The notes under the pieces were generated by a model. The model saw only the letters and a program-made list of their open reading frames with translations, did no database searches and was not told the DNA's origin. This document shows, in pieces, positions 4,919 through 6,921 of a stretch of 6,921 bases of DNA; the stretch's first letter is position 1; each line of letters begins with the position of its first letter. A program made the position numbers and the translations under genes. The DNA is from Planctomycetia bacterium. GTDB taxonomy: Bacteria > Planctomycetota > UBA11346. The stretch spans positions 1 to 6,921 of the forward strand of contig SYDV01000126.1 in assembly GCA_005801395.1 (NCBI GenBank). The letters are read 5' to 3'.

Positions 4919-6921
4919 GGCTGACTCCGTTTACGCGAAGCAGGGATGTGTGAGCGTTCACTGCGCAGGCGCAAGGACGCGACACCCAGCACCAACACTA
5001 ACATAACAAAACCTGGAATGCCGACGGCAAACCATTTCACGCTTAATAGATGTCGATTAATCGTGCCATCTTGAATGATTTCAGCATCACGGGCTGCAAC
5101 TTCGCGTTGATTTTCAATATCAGACAAATTCTTTTGCAATTTACGATTTGCATCGCGTTCAACTTCAGCCTTGAGTTGCTCTTTGGCGTTCGCATCAAGA
5201 TCGCTTTGCGCGTCGATTTTTTCCGTCGCCTTACGATAATTTTCTTGCGCTTTATTGACCTCGGTTTCAGCGGTACTTGCCGCCGCTTCTAATTGATCGC
5301 GACGCACTTTATCGGTTTCTACCATGACATCTTGGATGCGCGATAAAGGACGAGCTTGTGGGCGACGAGTACGTAAAGCTAAAAACGATTCATCGCTGGC
5401 CAAAGCGTCAACGGCATTCGCAATGAATTGCACGTTACGCAAATTACGCAGGACCGTTAGTTCATCACGCGATAACTGATTGCCAGCATTGCGATACAAA
5501 TCAAAAATCTGATTAATCGCAAAGTCGGTATCCGCCACCACAATTACACGAATTGGTTTCGCGCTAGGAACTCCGGTCTTTTTAACCGGTTCTTCTGTTG
5601 GAGCTGGAGTCGCCGCAGGCGCTCCACCAGCTACTGGTGCGGCTGGAGCAGGAAGTGCTTTCGGATCAATTTTGGGATAGGCACTTGGCATGATACCCGT
5701 GATTTCTACCGCTAACGCTGGCCGACGACTGGCGTCACCGGGAAGGAAACGCTTCGGTTGGGTTTGCTGCATACCCTGGAAACCTTGGGTGAAGTAATCC
5801 GTAAATTGATGGCGTCCCCATTTTGCATTCGCCGTTGGCAATAATAACGGGGTTACTTTCAAGCTTTCTGGTTTACCTTCGGCCACTAAAATCGCGCCTG
5901 GGAATGGTAACAACACAGAATCAATCCCTGTGGTGATAGACGATGCTTCAATACTCTTTTGATCCTGCATCAACCAGACGAACGCTGGTGGCATCATCCC
6001 ACGGAATTGATGACCAGGATTAAAGTCCGACCACACGATACTATTAAGATTAAAATCTAATCCCATGCCACGATAGAACGGAGTCATATCGGCTTTTTGT
6101 TCCGGTGGCTGTTGTTGTTGCATCATCGGATTGCCACCCGGACGCTTTGGCTGGCTCGGAGCTAATTGTGGTCCGCTAAAGGCTGGCAGCGGATCTTCGA
6201 GAATAAGAGTCGGACGACCTGCCCACACATAATCGTGTAATTTTTCTAGCTGCGGTTGAGTCAAACTCGATGGCAAGGGCACCAACAAGACCGAAATGTC
6301 TTCTGGGACGTCGGCGTCGAAGGACACTTCACGCACATCATATTGTTTCTTCAGTTCATCGACCAATGCCCACGCTTGGCGCATTTGACCAGTCTGAAAA
6401 TCAAAGTCCGCCGTCATTTTCAAATCGGTAGAACCGATCCCAAGCACCGGACGTTTGACGCTGCCAACCGTACGCACGGCACGCACCACTTCGTATTCAA
6501 CCGATAAACCAGGATCAAAGGCAGAAATATTTTGACTACGCGAGCCACTCAAAACGGCCGCACTTAAAAAGATATCTTGTTGCTTACGGCCGCTAACACT
6601 TTCAACCAAAGCGCTAAATGGACGCAGGCCGAATTCCTTCGTCGCGCGCACACCATCGGCATCAAGTGGATTATTGGGACGGTAAAAATCCACCGTTACT
6701 TTGCCACCAGATGACCGTTCGACGGCCTTTAATTTATCTTCCACTTCCTTCGCTTTGACCTGTAATTCAGCAGGCAATTTACTGCTAATAAATACGGAAA
6801 TAGTAACTGGGTTTTCAACTGCTTTTAAAATAGCAGAAGATGTCGCACTAATTGAAGATAAACCTTCCGAGCTAACATCCGCGTCAACGTTTTTAACATA
6901 CGCTAAACGACCAACATTGAC
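4915..6921 (-). CDS. GldG-like ABC-transport auxiliary protein, 5' end outside window
   Basis: The frame is open to the right edge, giving 668 visible residues. The family (GldG / ABC-type uncharacterised transport auxiliary) accompanies an ATPase and a GldF-like permease; in gliding Bacteroidetes it serves motility and secretion, elsewhere its cargo is unknown. The visible start (KAVENPVTISVFISSKLPAE, about residues 33-52) matches the extracytoplasmic domain entry. The block RVIVVADTDFAINQIF and the later NVQFIANAVDALASDESFLALR are typical of the family's second half. A Pro/Ala linker precedes the first. A predicted coiled coil spans about 539-616, then one membrane helix WFAVGIPGFVMLVLVLGVASL (about 630-650) and a basic, presumably cytoplasmic tail. 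A TTG at 6777 could open the frame, but family-like sequence continues upstream, so it is not the start. The gene overlaps the DUF4340 start by four bases. The missing N-terminus should hold a membrane segment or a fused permease. Confidence 0.88.
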   Translation of the reverse strand, partial: VNVGRLAYVKNVDADVSSEGLSSISATSSAILKAVENPVTISVFISSKLPAELQVKAKEVEDKLKAVERSSGGKVTVDFYRPNNPLDADGVRATKEFGLRPFSALVESVSGRKQQDIFLSAAVLSGSRSQNISAFDPGLSVEYEVVRAVRTVGSVKRPVLGIGSTDLKMTADFDFQTGQMRQAWALVDELKKQYDVREVSFDADVPEDISVLLVPLPSSLTQPQLEKLHDYVWAGRPTLILEDPLPAFSGPQLAPSQPKRPGGNPMMQQQQPPEQKADMTPFYRGMGLDFNLNSIVWSDFNPGHQFRGMMPPAFVWLMQDQKSIEASSITTGIDSVLLPFPGAILVAEGKPESLKVTPLLLPTANAKWGRHQFTDYFTQGFQGMQQTQPKRFLPGDASRRPALAVEITGIMPSAYPKIDPKALPAPAAPVAGGAPAATPAPTEEPVKKTGVPSAKPIRVIVVADTDFAINQIFDLYRNAGNQLSRDELTVLRNLRNVQFIANAVDALASDESFLALRTRRPQARPLSRIQDVMVETDKVRRDQLEAAASTAETEVNKAQENYRKATEKIDAQSDLDANAKEQLKAEVERDANRKLQKNLSDIENQREVAARDAEIIQDGTINRHLLSVKWFAVGIPGFVMLVLVLGVASLRLRSERSHIPASRKRSQP
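4925..4928 (-). promoter_or_regulatory. Ribosome-binding site of the DUF4340 gene
   Basis: GGAG in the minus-strand message lies 6 bases before the ATG at 4918, inside the last codons of the GldG-like gene. It fixes the DUF4340 start and fits translational coupling through the ATGA overlap. Confidence 0.7.

Noticed and set aside
6775..6777. TTG as the start of the GldG-like gene
   Set aside because: Forty-eight family-like in-frame codons precede it, and the frame is open to the edge of the window.

Overview
The window holds six protein-coding genes, two of them cut by the window edges, plus one small transposon-like insertion. There are no RNA genes, CRISPR arrays or full insertion sequences. 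Base composition is moderate by eye. The gene content is a plsY end, an ECF-type sigma factor, a HAD hydrolase, a small DUF721 protein, and a GldG-like protein followed by a DUF4340 protein with Ala/Pro-rich stretches. This suggests a Gram-negative-type bacterium. Planctomycetota is my best guess, because GldG-like plus DUF4340 pairs with Pro/Ala linkers are familiar there. That placement is an inference, not a demonstration.

Left part (1-1343): the 3' end of plsY (+) converges on a sigma-70/ECF gene (-). A 161-bp MITE-like element (558-718) sits between them, with 22-bp terminal inverted repeats (21/22 matching) flanked by a TA duplication. It landed exactly in the plsY stop codon. Removing it restores a TAA stop and leaves the two genes only about 20 bp apart. 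The element carries a perfect 15-bp stem with A and T tracts on its two sides, which looks like a bidirectional intrinsic terminator now separating the convergent genes.

Middle part (1344-2616): an 80-bp divergent spacer separates the sigma gene from a HAD-superfamily hydrolase (+). That hydrolase has an atypical nucleophile motif (DWGDT). A DUF721 (DciA-like) gene follows on the same strand.

Right part (2603-6921, all minus): transcription runs from the right edge. A GldG-like auxiliary protein (5' end missing) overlaps a DUF4340 protein through an ATGA junction, so the two are almost certainly one operon and probably parts of one ABC-type envelope complex. A PPP-family (ApaH/PrpE-like) metallophosphoesterase lies 66 bp further on. 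A 47-nt interrupted palindrome covers its possible start codons and ribosome-binding site. Its 3' end overlaps the end of the DUF721 gene by 14 bp, tail to tail.

I see no clearly novel multi-gene system. The observations most worth following are the MITE that acts as stop codon and terminator, the palindrome over the phosphoesterase start, and the unusual HAD motif.
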